A DNA stretch of 40,665 nucleotides from Terriglobia bacterium (GTDB lineage Bacteria; Acidobacteriota; Terriglobia; Terriglobales; Acidobacteriaceae), in NCBI GenBank assembly GCA_021325035.1, contig JAJPHW010000076.1, forward strand, positions 1 through 40,665. Direction: 5' to 3'. Under the pieces are notes generated by a model. The model was not told the DNA's origin. It was given only the letters and a program-made list of their open reading frames with translations, and did no database searches. Both the position numbers and the translations under genes were made by a program. Below, piece by piece: positions 25,148-32,493 of the stretch (position 1 is its first letter; each line of letters starts with the position of its first letter).

Positions 25148-25321
25148 TGAGAGTCACCCTTTTGTTAAGGCAAATGGAATAAACCAAGCATGATACAGCA
25201 GAACATGCTTAACCGTGTCAATTTGCTATACGCTGGGAAGGGAGGGCTTGTTCCGCGAGAAACTTTCTAATTTCATCGATTTAGGAGCGTTCTCTCATGG
25301 CAACCAATTTTTTCACCCTTG

Positions 25322-25367
25322 CAACTAAAATATTAGTTGACGTTCTGCTGGCCACCGCGTCTAATAA
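25322..25367 (+). promoter_or_regulatory. operator-promoter of the blaI-blaR1-htrA locus
   Basis: CAACTAA-AATA-TTAGTTG (25322-25339) is a perfect 7-4-7 inverted repeat. It overlaps TTGACG (25337-25342), a good -35 box. TAATAA (25362-25367) could be the -10 at 19 bases. A dyad overlapping the -35 of a BlaI-type repressor gene is what autoregulation predicts, and the same dyad recurs ahead of htrA at 27141. Operator function is inferred. Confidence 0.65.
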
Positions 25368-25424
25368 ATGAAGCGTAGGGCGATTAGGTAGGGTAATCAC
25401 AGTAAGTTATTGGAGCATAAAGAC

Positions 25425-25799
25425 TTGCCGCGAAAGACATCATCGGTGCTAACGGAAGCCGAGCTCAGGCTCATGGACGTCATTTGGACCGGCGGCCCTG
25501 CCACGGTTCAGGAAATCCAAGATGCGCTTCCTGAGGATTCTCCGTTGGCGTATAACTCGGTTTTGACCACGATTCGAATCCTCGAAAAAAAAGGCTACGT
25601 CGCCCACAATAAAGACGGCCGCGCGCATGTTTATCGCCCACTCGTTGACCGAGACGAGGCCACGCGATCGGAAATCGGCCATTTAGTGGGACGTTTTTTT
25701 CAGAATTCACGGCACCTGCTCATGCTGAACTTGTTGGAAGACGAGAATCTCGACGCGGCGGAAATCAAGCGCCTGCGTCAGTTGCTGGAGAAACGCTAA
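25425..25799 (+). CDS. BlaI/MecI-type winged-helix repressor
   Basis: A 124-residue protein of the BlaI/MecI/CopY family. The winged helix-turn-helix is recognisable: LTEAELRLMDVIW, PATVQEIQDALPED, YNSVLTTIRILEKKGYV, then the wing ending in VYRPLV. A helical dimerisation tail (SRHLLMLNLLEDENLDAAEIKRLRQLLEKR) follows. There is no ATG. TTG at 25425 has GGAG nine bases upstream and gives the normal family N-terminus; a TTG at 25410 is less likely. Its TAA overlaps the ATG of the M56 gene by one base (TAATG). It should repress its own operon and htrA until cleaved through the M56 protein, by analogy with BlaI. Confidence 0.9.
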   Translation: MPRKTSSVLTEAELRLMDVIWTGGPATVQEIQDALPEDSPLAYNSVLTTIRILEKKGYVAHNKDGRAHVYRPLVDRDEATRSEIGHLVGRFFQNSRHLLMLNLLEDENLDAAEIKRLRQLLEKR

Positions 25800-27100
25800 T
25801 GTTCTCCGTGAATTTCGCCGCCGAGTGGGCCGGACGCATGATCAATGGGATGGTTGAAGGCGTTTTGATCGCGCTCATCGCATGGGCAGTGATCTGGGTA
25901 GCAGGTCGCCAAAATTCTCAGACCAGGTTCGCCGTATGGTTTGCGGCTCTAGTCGGCATTGCGATTATGCCGTTTGTCCGATTCGGCGGCATATCGAGCG
26001 CGGCAGGGTCTAACGCTCACTTCACATTGCCTATGTCTTGGGCTATGTTTGCCGTTGGTATTTGGATTTTTATTGCGACCATTCTTCTGGTTCGAGTTGC
26101 TGTCGGCTTGTTCGAACTGCAAAAAATTCGCCGCGAAGCGAAAGCGCTGGATTCGTCGTTGTTGACGCAGACTCACATTCTAGACCTACAAAAATTCAGC
26201 GCGGGGCGCAACATACAGCTACTAGTTTCATCAAACGTACGCGTTCCGACCGCCGTTGGTTTCTTCAACCCCGCCGTGATTTTTCCAGAATGGACGTTGA
26301 AAGAACTTTCTGCGCAACAACAGAATGTCGTGCTACTGCATGAGCTTGCACACCTGCGCCGTTTTGACGACTGGACAAATCTCGCGCAGCAAATTCTGAA
26401 AGCAGTTTTCTTTTTTCATCCGGCAGTGTGGTGGATTGAACGCCGCCTCACGTTAGAGCGCGAAATGGCTTGCGATCACTTTGTGCTGACTGAAACAAAG
26501 AATCCGCAAGCCTATGCCGAGTGTCTGGTTTCAATGGCAGAAAAGAATTTCTTGCGTCGCGGACTCGCTCTCGCGCAGGCGATGGTCGGCAGAGTAAAGC
26601 AGACTTCACTGCGTGTCACCGAGATTCTAAATCGGCAAAGCCCCAAGTCTTCGCGGATCTATAAGCCTGCATTTGCCATGCTTGCAGTTTTTGCTTTCGC
26701 ATCTGCCGGAGAAATCAGGCGCATGCCGGAACTGGTGGCATTTGAAGCCGACGCGCCACAAGCAACGTCTTCATCCTCCCCGATTGCGATGCCGGCGATG
26801 CACATAACGCCGACACTCACGTCATACAAAATTGCGAAACCGAAATCCGTCGTTCAGCCAGCGGCCAAAGCACGCATAAATCGGCCTTCGATTCCTCTTG
26901 TCGAGCCGACGCTCGCGAGTTTGGAGATTGACTCCATCGCTCCTCCCGAATTCATGGCGCAACCGGTCTTTCTTGTCATGCAAACCCAGCAGTTTGGGCC
27001 GGAGGGTGAGATTTACTGGAGCCTGCAGATTTATCAGCTCACGGTATATCACACGGCAGTTCCACCGATGCAGAAAGAAAATCAGGGAAAACAGATTTAG
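25799..27100 (+). CDS. M56 family (BlaR1-like) membrane metalloprotease, sensor domain absent
   Basis: A 433-residue membrane protein. N-terminal helices at about 18-36, 44-60 and 80-103 precede the cytoplasmic zinc-protease domain. That domain has HELAH (181-185), a FHPAVWW segment and EREMACDHFVL (about 220-230). A last helix lies near 290-303. The extracytoplasmic tail is only about 130 residues, Pro/Ala-rich, and has no SxxK/SxN/KTG penicillin-binding motifs, so a direct beta-lactam sensor is not present. It is translationally coupled to the repressor gene. The expected role is signal-dependent cleavage of the BlaI-type repressor; what the tail senses is unknown. Confidence 0.88.
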   Translation: MFSVNFAAEWAGRMINGMVEGVLIALIAWAVIWVAGRQNSQTRFAVWFAALVGIAIMPFVRFGGISSAAGSNAHFTLPMSWAMFAVGIWIFIATILLVRVAVGLFELQKIRREAKALDSSLLTQTHILDLQKFSAGRNIQLLVSSNVRVPTAVGFFNPAVIFPEWTLKELSAQQQNVVLLHELAHLRRFDDWTNLAQQILKAVFFFHPAVWWIERRLTLEREMACDHFVLTETKNPQAYAECLVSMAEKNFLRRGLALAQAMVGRVKQTSLRVTEILNRQSPKSSRIYKPAFAMLAVFAFASAGEIRRMPELVAFEADAPQATSSSSPIAMPAMHITPTLTSYKIAKPKSVVQPAAKARINRPSIPLVEPTLASLEIDSIAPPEFMAQPVFLVMQTQQFGPEGEIYWSLQIYQLTVYHTAVPPMQKENQGKQI

Positions 27101-27139
27101 TGGATACATGCAGTGAATCGCAAACTCGTCCGCCAGTAA

Positions 27140-27157
27140 TAACTAAATTCTTAGTTG
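27140..27157 (+). promoter_or_regulatory. second copy of the BlaI-type operator, in front of htrA
   Basis: TAACTAA-ATTC-TTAGTTG matches the operator at 25322-25339 in both arms apart from the outermost base; only the 4-base spacer differs further. It ends 18 bases before the htrA start codon and directly before its AAAGGAG, so bound repressor would block a promoter reading into htrA or stop transcription coming from blaR1. Confidence 0.65.
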
Positions 27158-27175
27158 CACAAAGGAGAACTACAA

Positions 27176-28714
27176 ATGAATTGGAAAGACAAAGCAAAAG
27201 AAATTCTTAAGCGCCGGATATTGGTTCCGGTATTGACCGTAGGCATTGTCGGTTCGCTCGTCGCCTATGATGTTGCCAAACCTGCCCGCGCGCGGGCTGC
27301 GGAGCCCGCTCCAGCCGCCGCCGCGCTGAACGATAGCGACGTGGACGCGCTTCTCGCTCTCGACCGCGCGATGGAAACCCTCGCCGCGCGCGTCACACCG
27401 GCCATCGTGAATGTTGCGGTCACTTCAAAGAAAACGCCTCCGCAAATGGATATGCAGGGGCCGGACGGCCCGCAAAACCTTCCTCCGGGAATGCAACAGT
27501 TCTTTGGCCCATTCTTTCGTCAAGGCCCGATGCAGCCACAGATTGAGCACGGCATTGGCAGCGGCGTATTTATTTCGCCCGATGGATACATCGTCACCAA
27601 CAATCACGTCGTGGATGGCGCAACGGATATCCGTGTGACCATGACCGATCGCCGTATTCTGAAAGCAAAGCTTATTGGCACCGATCCGCTAACTGACCTC
27701 GCTGTCATCAAAGTCGAAGGGTCAAACTTCACCAGCGTTCCATGGGGAGATTCGACTGCGCTTCGCCCCGGCGAAACCGTTCTCGCTTTCGGCAATCCTT
27801 ATGGATTCCGCTTTACGGTCACGCGCGGCATTGTCAGCGCATTGAACCGTCCCAATCCCTTTGGGGAAGACCGCCGCAAGCCCGGCCAGTTCATTCAGAC
27901 GGACGCGGCGATTAACCCCGGTAACTCCGGTGGCCCATTGGTAGATGCGCGCGGAGAAGTCATTGGCATCAACACCTTCCTCGTGTCGCCTTCAGGAACG
28001 TTCTCCGGGATGGGATTCGCCATTCCCACGCAGATCGTTCGCCCGACCGTCGAGGCATTGATTCGCGATGGCAAGGTCACGCACGGTTACATCGGCATCG
28101 GCATCAGCGATGTCACGCCGGAGAACTCCAAGTTCTTCGACCGCAAAGACAACACGGGCGCGATTGTGACCCAAGTTGAAGCCGGCTCTCCCGGCGAGAA
28201 AGCGGGATTGAAGACTGGCGATGTCATCACCGAAATCAACGGCAAAAAAGTTGAGGACGCTGGCTCGCTGCAAGTTGTGGTCGGCCAGACTGCGCCGGGA
28301 ACGACAATCAAACTCGGCGTTGACCGCGACGGCAAAGCTTCAACCATCCCGGTGACGCTCGAAGCGATGGGCGCACGAGACAAGAACGCAGACGAAACTT
28401 CCTCGAACACGCAGGATAAACCGCGGTGGGGAATTGGCCTCTCCGATCTCACTCCCGATCTGAAAGATCAAATGCAAGCTCCATCGGATCTGCATGGCGC
28501 CGTCGTTCAGCGCGTGATGCCGGGTAGTCCTGCCGACGATGCTGGCCTGCAACGCGGCGATGTCATCGTGCAGGTCAACCGTAAAGATGTTCACTCAGCG
28601 AGCGAAGTGCAGGATGCGCTGAAGAATATCGCGAAAGGGCAAGACGCGCTTATTCTCGTCTGGTCCAACGGCGGGAATAGCTTCCGTGTGATGCACGCTG
28701 GCGAGGGAATGTAG
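27176..28714 (+). CDS. HtrA/DegP-family serine protease with two PDZ domains
   Basis: Periplasmic or membrane-anchored quality-control protease, 512 residues. An N-terminal hydrophobic segment (about 15-31) ends in ARARAAEPAPA. The trypsin-like domain has the full triad His144 (TNNHVVDG), Asp174 (LTDLAVIKV) and Ser251 (NPGNSGGPL). Two PDZ domains follow at about 300-390 and 415-505, both with the LKTGDVI or LQRGDVI pattern. The ATG has AAAGGAG eight bases upstream; an in-frame TTG at 27155 lies within the operator and is rejected. Position after blaI-blaR1 and a matching operator suggests induction by whatever the M56 protein senses, most simply envelope stress. Confidence 0.95.
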   Translation: MNWKDKAKEILKRRILVPVLTVGIVGSLVAYDVAKPARARAAEPAPAAAALNDSDVDALLALDRAMETLAARVTPAIVNVAVTSKKTPPQMDMQGPDGPQNLPPGMQQFFGPFFRQGPMQPQIEHGIGSGVFISPDGYIVTNNHVVDGATDIRVTMTDRRILKAKLIGTDPLTDLAVIKVEGSNFTSVPWGDSTALRPGETVLAFGNPYGFRFTVTRGIVSALNRPNPFGEDRRKPGQFIQTDAAINPGNSGGPLVDARGEVIGINTFLVSPSGTFSGMGFAIPTQIVRPTVEALIRDGKVTHGYIGIGISDVTPENSKFFDRKDNTGAIVTQVEAGSPGEKAGLKTGDVITEINGKKVEDAGSLQVVVGQTAPGTTIKLGVDRDGKASTIPVTLEAMGARDKNADETSSNTQDKPRWGIGLSDLTPDLKDQMQAPSDLHGAVVQRVMPGSPADDAGLQRGDVIVQVNRKDVHSASEVQDALKNIAKGQDALILVWSNGGNSFRVMHAGEGM

Positions 28715-28733
28715 CAGAACAAATATTCGTGGC

Positions 28734-28782
28734 GCCCTGCCGGTCTTTCTCCCTCCTCCTGGGAGTTCCGGCAGGGCATTTT
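28734..28782 (+). terminator. terminator after htrA
   Basis: GCCCTGCCGG and CCGGCAGGGC form a perfect 10-bp outer stem, with an inner CTCCC/GGGAG hairpin in the loop, followed by ATTTT. It starts 20 bases after the htrA stop. Confidence 0.8.
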
Positions 28783-28792
28783 CATCAAATAA

Positions 28793-28820
28793 AAAACCCG
28801 CTCCGAAAGGAGCGGGTTTT
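28793..28820. terminator. bidirectional intrinsic terminator
   Basis: AAAACCCGCTCC-GAAA-GGAGCGGGTTTT is a perfect 12-bp stem with a GAAA tetraloop, flanked by A and T runs. It therefore terminates transcripts from either side of the convergent htrA and HELGEW-protein genes. Confidence 0.93.
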
Positions 28821-28839
28821 AAATTGTTGCAGGTATGAA

Positions 28840-29925
28840 CTAGGAACCGAACGAGCATTCGCCGATGTTGCCCAGTCCAGGCAGGTTGCCGGTTTGTCCT
28901 TGGAAGGTCCAGTTGTTGTTGTTCACTGTCACCGGGCTTTGGCCAAAGTACTTCATGGTAGCCAAATCCTGGAGGTGGTAGGTGAAGCCGTTCAGAGTGT
29001 AGGTGTAATCGCCGTACACATGCGCCCCGAGTTCGCCTTCGATTGGATCGCCAACTTCAAGAATTCCGCAAGGCGAATTGTTACCACCGTTGGTCAGCGG
29101 ATCGTCAAGCCATTCGCCGAGTTCGTGCGACAACGCGGAAACGTCAGCCGAGAACGGTGTTCCCGAGCTGGCTGCCGCGTAGGTGAACTCAGAGTAGGTC
29201 TGTTGGCCATTGGCGCTGTGGTAACCGCCGATGCAGCATCCGCCCTCGGTCAGGTAGGTGTTGTAGGTGAGAACGAGCGCGAGGCTGGCGGGAGTAAGAC
29301 CCTTCAACTTCGGAAGTCCAGCAAGAATTTGTGCATCGAAGTAGTTGATATCAACGTTGGCTGCCTTAACGCCGAAGTCGGTAGCGATGGTGCCGTCGCC
29401 AGCAGGCACGTTCAGGGTTTGTTCCGGAACCAAAATCGGCTTCAGAAGTACGTGATAGTTGCTGTTGGTCATCACATCCGTCCAGAAATTGCTGCGCTGG
29501 AAGGCATCTTCATACTGCGTGTTACCCAGATCGGTACCGTCAATCGTATAGTCGAGGTTCTGGAAGATGGGCGAGTTGAGAACGTTGGTGGTTGCGCTGG
29601 CGCCGTTGGGCTGCTTGGTCTTGGGATCGAAGCAGGTTTTCGAACTGCCAGAACCGATACAAACGTTGACCGGAATTACGTACACATTCACAGTGGTGGT
29701 GACGTTGGTAGAAGATGGATCAGTGCCCACCATGACGAAGGGGTAGTTGCTGCCTTGGATGTGACCGGTCCATGTTTGCAACGTTCCCGCTGGAACTGAT
29801 GCGTTGTTGTTATTGTGGGGCGGCAGAGTAACATAGCGGGCGTGAATCGGGCCATCCGCCGCGAAAGCCGCGCAGGCTACCACTAGCAGTGCGCTGAGAG
29901 CAAGAAACGATGAAAATCTCTTCAA
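28840..29925 (-). CDS. secreted protein with HELGEW(L)DDP metalloprotease-like motif
   Basis: A 361-residue exported protein. The start is TTG at 29925, supported by an excellent AAGGAGGAA six bases upstream; the signal peptide (ending AAFAA, about 22) begins right there, so the ATG 69 bases further upstream is unlikely. The mature protein has a Thr/Asn-rich beta region, cysteine-containing segments (NVCIGSG...KTCFD and GGCCIGGYHS), and SHELGEWLDDP with His267. That motif resembles a shortened metzincin/gluzincin-type zinc site and is known from uncharacterised secreted bacterial proteins. The third ligand is not certain; a VGDPIEGE segment after it is a candidate. A protease role is plausible, not shown. 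Confidence 0.75.
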   Translation of the reverse strand: MKRFSSFLALSALLVVACAAFAADGPIHARYVTLPPHNNNNASVPAGTLQTWTGHIQGSNYPFVMVGTDPSSTNVTTTVNVYVIPVNVCIGSGSSKTCFDPKTKQPNGASATTNVLNSPIFQNLDYTIDGTDLGNTQYEDAFQRSNFWTDVMTNSNYHVLLKPILVPEQTLNVPAGDGTIATDFGVKAANVDINYFDAQILAGLPKLKGLTPASLALVLTYNTYLTEGGCCIGGYHSANGQQTYSEFTYAAASSGTPFSADVSALSHELGEWLDDPLTNGGNNSPCGILEVGDPIEGELGAHVYGDYTYTLNGFTYHLQDLATMKYFGQSPVTVNNNNWTFQGQTGNLPGLGNIGECSFGS

Positions 29926-30255
29926 GTGAAATTCCTCCTTAAGGTTCCAACCGTAGGCCGCTGGAGAATCGGCGCTCGTCTGGTTGCTCAACAAAGTACA
30001 CTAAATTAAAAAAACCGCAAAGAGACTTTCTACCCTAGTGCAAAGTTCTGCATATTAAGAGGATAACCATTGTTCGATAATTTGCGTCCAACTCAAAAGG
30101 AAGCGAAAGCGAGTTGTCTGGGAACAACTACTTGGATTGAATTTTCTCACCTCTTTCGTCATAACCTTTTGACGAAAGGGGTGGGAAACGAAGGCGTTTT
30201 TGGCTCTTCCGAGAGGTATATACTCTAGTTTGAGAGCAGAAATCGGGGTTAGATT
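29926..30255. other. divergent intergenic region with promoter elements
   Basis: This 330-base stretch separates the HELGEW-protein and M48 genes and has no convincing coding frame. It is A/T-rich, including an AAATTAAAAAAACC run near 30003-30016. It also holds a loose CAACTC...GAGTTG repeat (30089-30116), the long inverted repeat at 30148-30183, and a TATACT -10-like box (30219-30224) ahead of the M48 gene. Confidence 0.5.
30148..30183 (+). repeat. 14-bp inverted repeat upstream of the M48 gene
   Basis: CACCTCTTTCGTCA pairs with TGACGAAAGGGGTG with a single G-T wobble and an 8-base loop (TAACCTTT). It sits about 35 bases before the TATACT box. With no gene end nearby it is not an obvious terminator and may be a regulator site or the remnant of a small element. 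Confidence 0.6.
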
Positions 30256-31494
30256 ATGAAGTTCAGATGGACGTTTGCGCTGCTTGCGCTATGCGCCACG
30301 GGCGCTTTTGCGCAAAATCCCACGAATCAGAGTCCCAATCCAAGTCCAACCATTTCTACCCCGTCGGACCCGACCGCCGCGCCGACCAATACAACGCAAG
30401 GGCCGAGCATCCAGCGGCCCACGCAGGATATTCCGGGTGCGAGCGATCCGGGAATGCCCGGGAAACCCGCGCCGGACAAGCCACAAGACCAGGATCAAGA
30501 TAAAGACAAAGCCGATGCGAGCACACCCAACCCGCCAGTTATCGCCGAACCAGATCCTGACCGCGTGAAGCACAATGGCGGCGAAGACGATGTGGACGCC
30601 ATCGGCAATCGCAAAATCGGCAGCCGAGGCTTCGGAAATTGGTATTCACTGGACAGCGAAATTCGCATGGGCCGGCAGTACGCCCAGATGGTGGAATCCA
30701 GTTCCAAGATGGTGAGCGACCCCGTAGTCAGCGAGTATGTCAACCGCATTGGACAGAATCTGGTTCGCAACTCTGACGCAAAAGTTCCATTCACCATCAA
30801 AGTCGTGGATGCGGATGAGATTAACGCCTTTGCTTTGCCGGGCGGATTCTTTTATGTAAATTCTGGTTTGATTCTGGCCGCCGACAATGAATCGGAACTC
30901 GCCGGAGTGATGGCGCATGAAATCGCGCACGTCGCAGCCCGCCACGCGACCCGGCAAATGACGCGCGGCCAGTTGGCGAACATCGGAACGATTCCATTGA
31001 TTTTTGTCGGCGGCGGCATTGGTTATGCCGTGCGTTCGGTAGCTAGCATTGGCTTGCCCATGACGTTCCTGACTTTCTCACGTGGGTTTGAAGCCGAGGC
31101 CGATTATCTCGGTCTGCAATATATGTATAAGACCGGGTACGATCCGCAGTCGTTCGTAGCCTTCTTCGAAAAGATTCAAGCGCAGGAGAAGAAGAAGCCG
31201 GGAACCCTGGCCAAAGCTTTTGCGACGCATCCGCAGACTCCGGACAGGATTGAAGCTTCGCAGAAGGAGATCGCGACGATTCTCCCGGCAGAGCCGCAAT
31301 ATATCGTGGACACTTCCGAGTTTCAGGATGTGAAAGCACGGCTTGCGCAACTGGAAAACCGCCGCAAGATGACCGACCAGAAAGATTCCGGGAAACCGAG
31401 CCTGCGCCGGACTTCCTCCACCGACAGCACCGGCAAGAGTACGGATAGCGGTGACGATCGGCCTACTCTGAAACGCCGCGACGACAGCAACTAA
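30256..31494 (+). CDS. exported M48 family metallopeptidase
   Basis: A 412-residue zinc protease with a signal peptide (1-19, ending GAFAQ) and a long disordered Pro/Asn/Thr and Lys/Asp-rich stretch (20-110). The M48 core has HEIAHVAARH (221-230) with zinc ligands His221 and His225, and the third ligand Glu279 in FEAEADYLG. A PLIFVGGG hydrophobic segment lies between. The Lys/Arg/Ser-rich tail is disordered. The arrangement resembles the BepA/LoiP-type periplasmic quality-control proteases. The ribosome binding site is weak. It forms, with HtrA nearby, a cluster of envelope proteases, although it is transcribed separately. Confidence 0.92.
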   Translation: MKFRWTFALLALCATGAFAQNPTNQSPNPSPTISTPSDPTAAPTNTTQGPSIQRPTQDIPGASDPGMPGKPAPDKPQDQDQDKDKADASTPNPPVIAEPDPDRVKHNGGEDDVDAIGNRKIGSRGFGNWYSLDSEIRMGRQYAQMVESSSKMVSDPVVSEYVNRIGQNLVRNSDAKVPFTIKVVDADEINAFALPGGFFYVNSGLILAADNESELAGVMAHEIAHVAARHATRQMTRGQLANIGTIPLIFVGGGIGYAVRSVASIGLPMTFLTFSRGFEAEADYLGLQYMYKTGYDPQSFVAFFEKIQAQEKKKPGTLAKAFATHPQTPDRIEASQKEIATILPAEPQYIVDTSEFQDVKARLAQLENRRKMTDQKDSGKPSLRRTSSTDSTGKSTDSGDDRPTLKRRDDSN

Positions 31495-31505
31495 TTTTGG
31501 GGTGC

Positions 31506-31538
31506 CCCACTCCTTCGCGTATTTTGCGAAGGAGTGGG
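31506..31538. terminator. hairpin between convergent genes
   Basis: CCCACTCCTTCGC and GCGAAGGAGTGGG form a perfect 13-bp stem with a 7-base loop, between the M48 stop (31494) and the stop of the opposing gene (31546). There is no long T run; the stem is strong enough to serve as a two-way terminator. Confidence 0.7.
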
Positions 31539-31545
31539 TAGACAT

Positions 31546-32217
31546 CTATTGTCCGTAAACTGCGAACGCGCCCAATGTCTGGTAACTTTGCCCCTGCCAT
31601 CCTGAACCCAAATTGTTGTTGAAGTTTCCATTCAGGTTCTGAATGTTGTTGTCCCACGTTGCATAAGTGTCGCCGTTGGGATCTGCTGGACTCACCACGA
31701 CCCAATACTGCGTGTTCGCTTTCACTGGAATTCCGGTCATGTAATAGACCGTCTGCAAGGTGCAGCACGTCCCAAAAGCCGGCAGGTTCGAAATGTGCCA
31801 CGCGTGGAGCACTTTGCCCGGCGTTCCGTTGTCGTCATCGGTGAGCGCGACCAATACTTCATTCGTGCCTTGAACATAACCAAGCCCCAGTTGGATGCCT
31901 TGCACCACATGATCCACGACGGGGGTAAAGCCATTGCCCACCGCCTGAGGCCACGGCTGACCGGCATTGCGGCCAAGAATCCCCACAGCGGCGTCGGGAT
32001 TATAACGGTAATTCTTTGTTCCCAAATTGCTATAGATGGTTACAGCTTTTGCGGGAAACGGTTGCGACGGAACGATGGTCTGCGGTTTAACGCCAAGGTT
32101 CAAAACGGTTCGTCCACCATTAAGCGTGACGATGTTAGTTGATTGCGCCAGCGCCGTGATGCTTAAAAATGTAATGAGTGAAATGACGAGCACCTGCTGC
32201 AACTTGCGATCGTGCAT
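31546..32217 (-). CDS. secreted beta-rich protein, possibly choice-of-anchor type
   Basis: A 223-residue exported protein with a signal peptide (1-25, ending TALAQ). The mature part is rich in beta strands. It has AKAVTIYSNLG near the start, a two-cysteine GTCCTLQTVYY segment, and then PVKANTQYWVVVSPADP near the end. The pattern of a sugar-binding-like sandwich with a late YWVV strand resembles choice-of-anchor R or similar exported domains, a comparison from memory. The ATG at 32217 begins the signal peptide; the longer upstream frame lacks sense. No sorting or anchor sequence follows. Function unknown. Confidence 0.7.
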   Translation of the reverse strand: MHDRKLQQVLVISLITFLSITALAQSTNIVTLNGGRTVLNLGVKPQTIVPSQPFPAKAVTIYSNLGTKNYRYNPDAAVGILGRNAGQPWPQAVGNGFTPVVDHVVQGIQLGLGYVQGTNEVLVALTDDDNGTPGKVLHAWHISNLPAFGTCCTLQTVYYMTGIPVKANTQYWVVVSPADPNGDTYATWDNNIQNLNGNFNNNLGSGWQGQSYQTLGAFAVYGQ

Positions 32218-32493
32218 AAAGCCCCCGGGGAAGTGAAATCTAACTGCGAACGCATTATGCCACGGTTCGTTTGGAAGTTTGTGAACAAAATCCGCCAAAC
32301 CAGGCGCCAGGTAAGGGAAGTGCAACTATTGCTCATAGCATGAAACGTTTTCGCTGCCGCCGTCACCATTCTGATAAGCGCCCACCCCGTCGTGATTTGG
32401 TGATTGCAGTAGAGAAGCTGTTCCCCTCAATTCACCTCAACTGAAACTAGAAATTTTCAGATGCAGGCCAATGCGCTGCATGAGGAGAAAACT

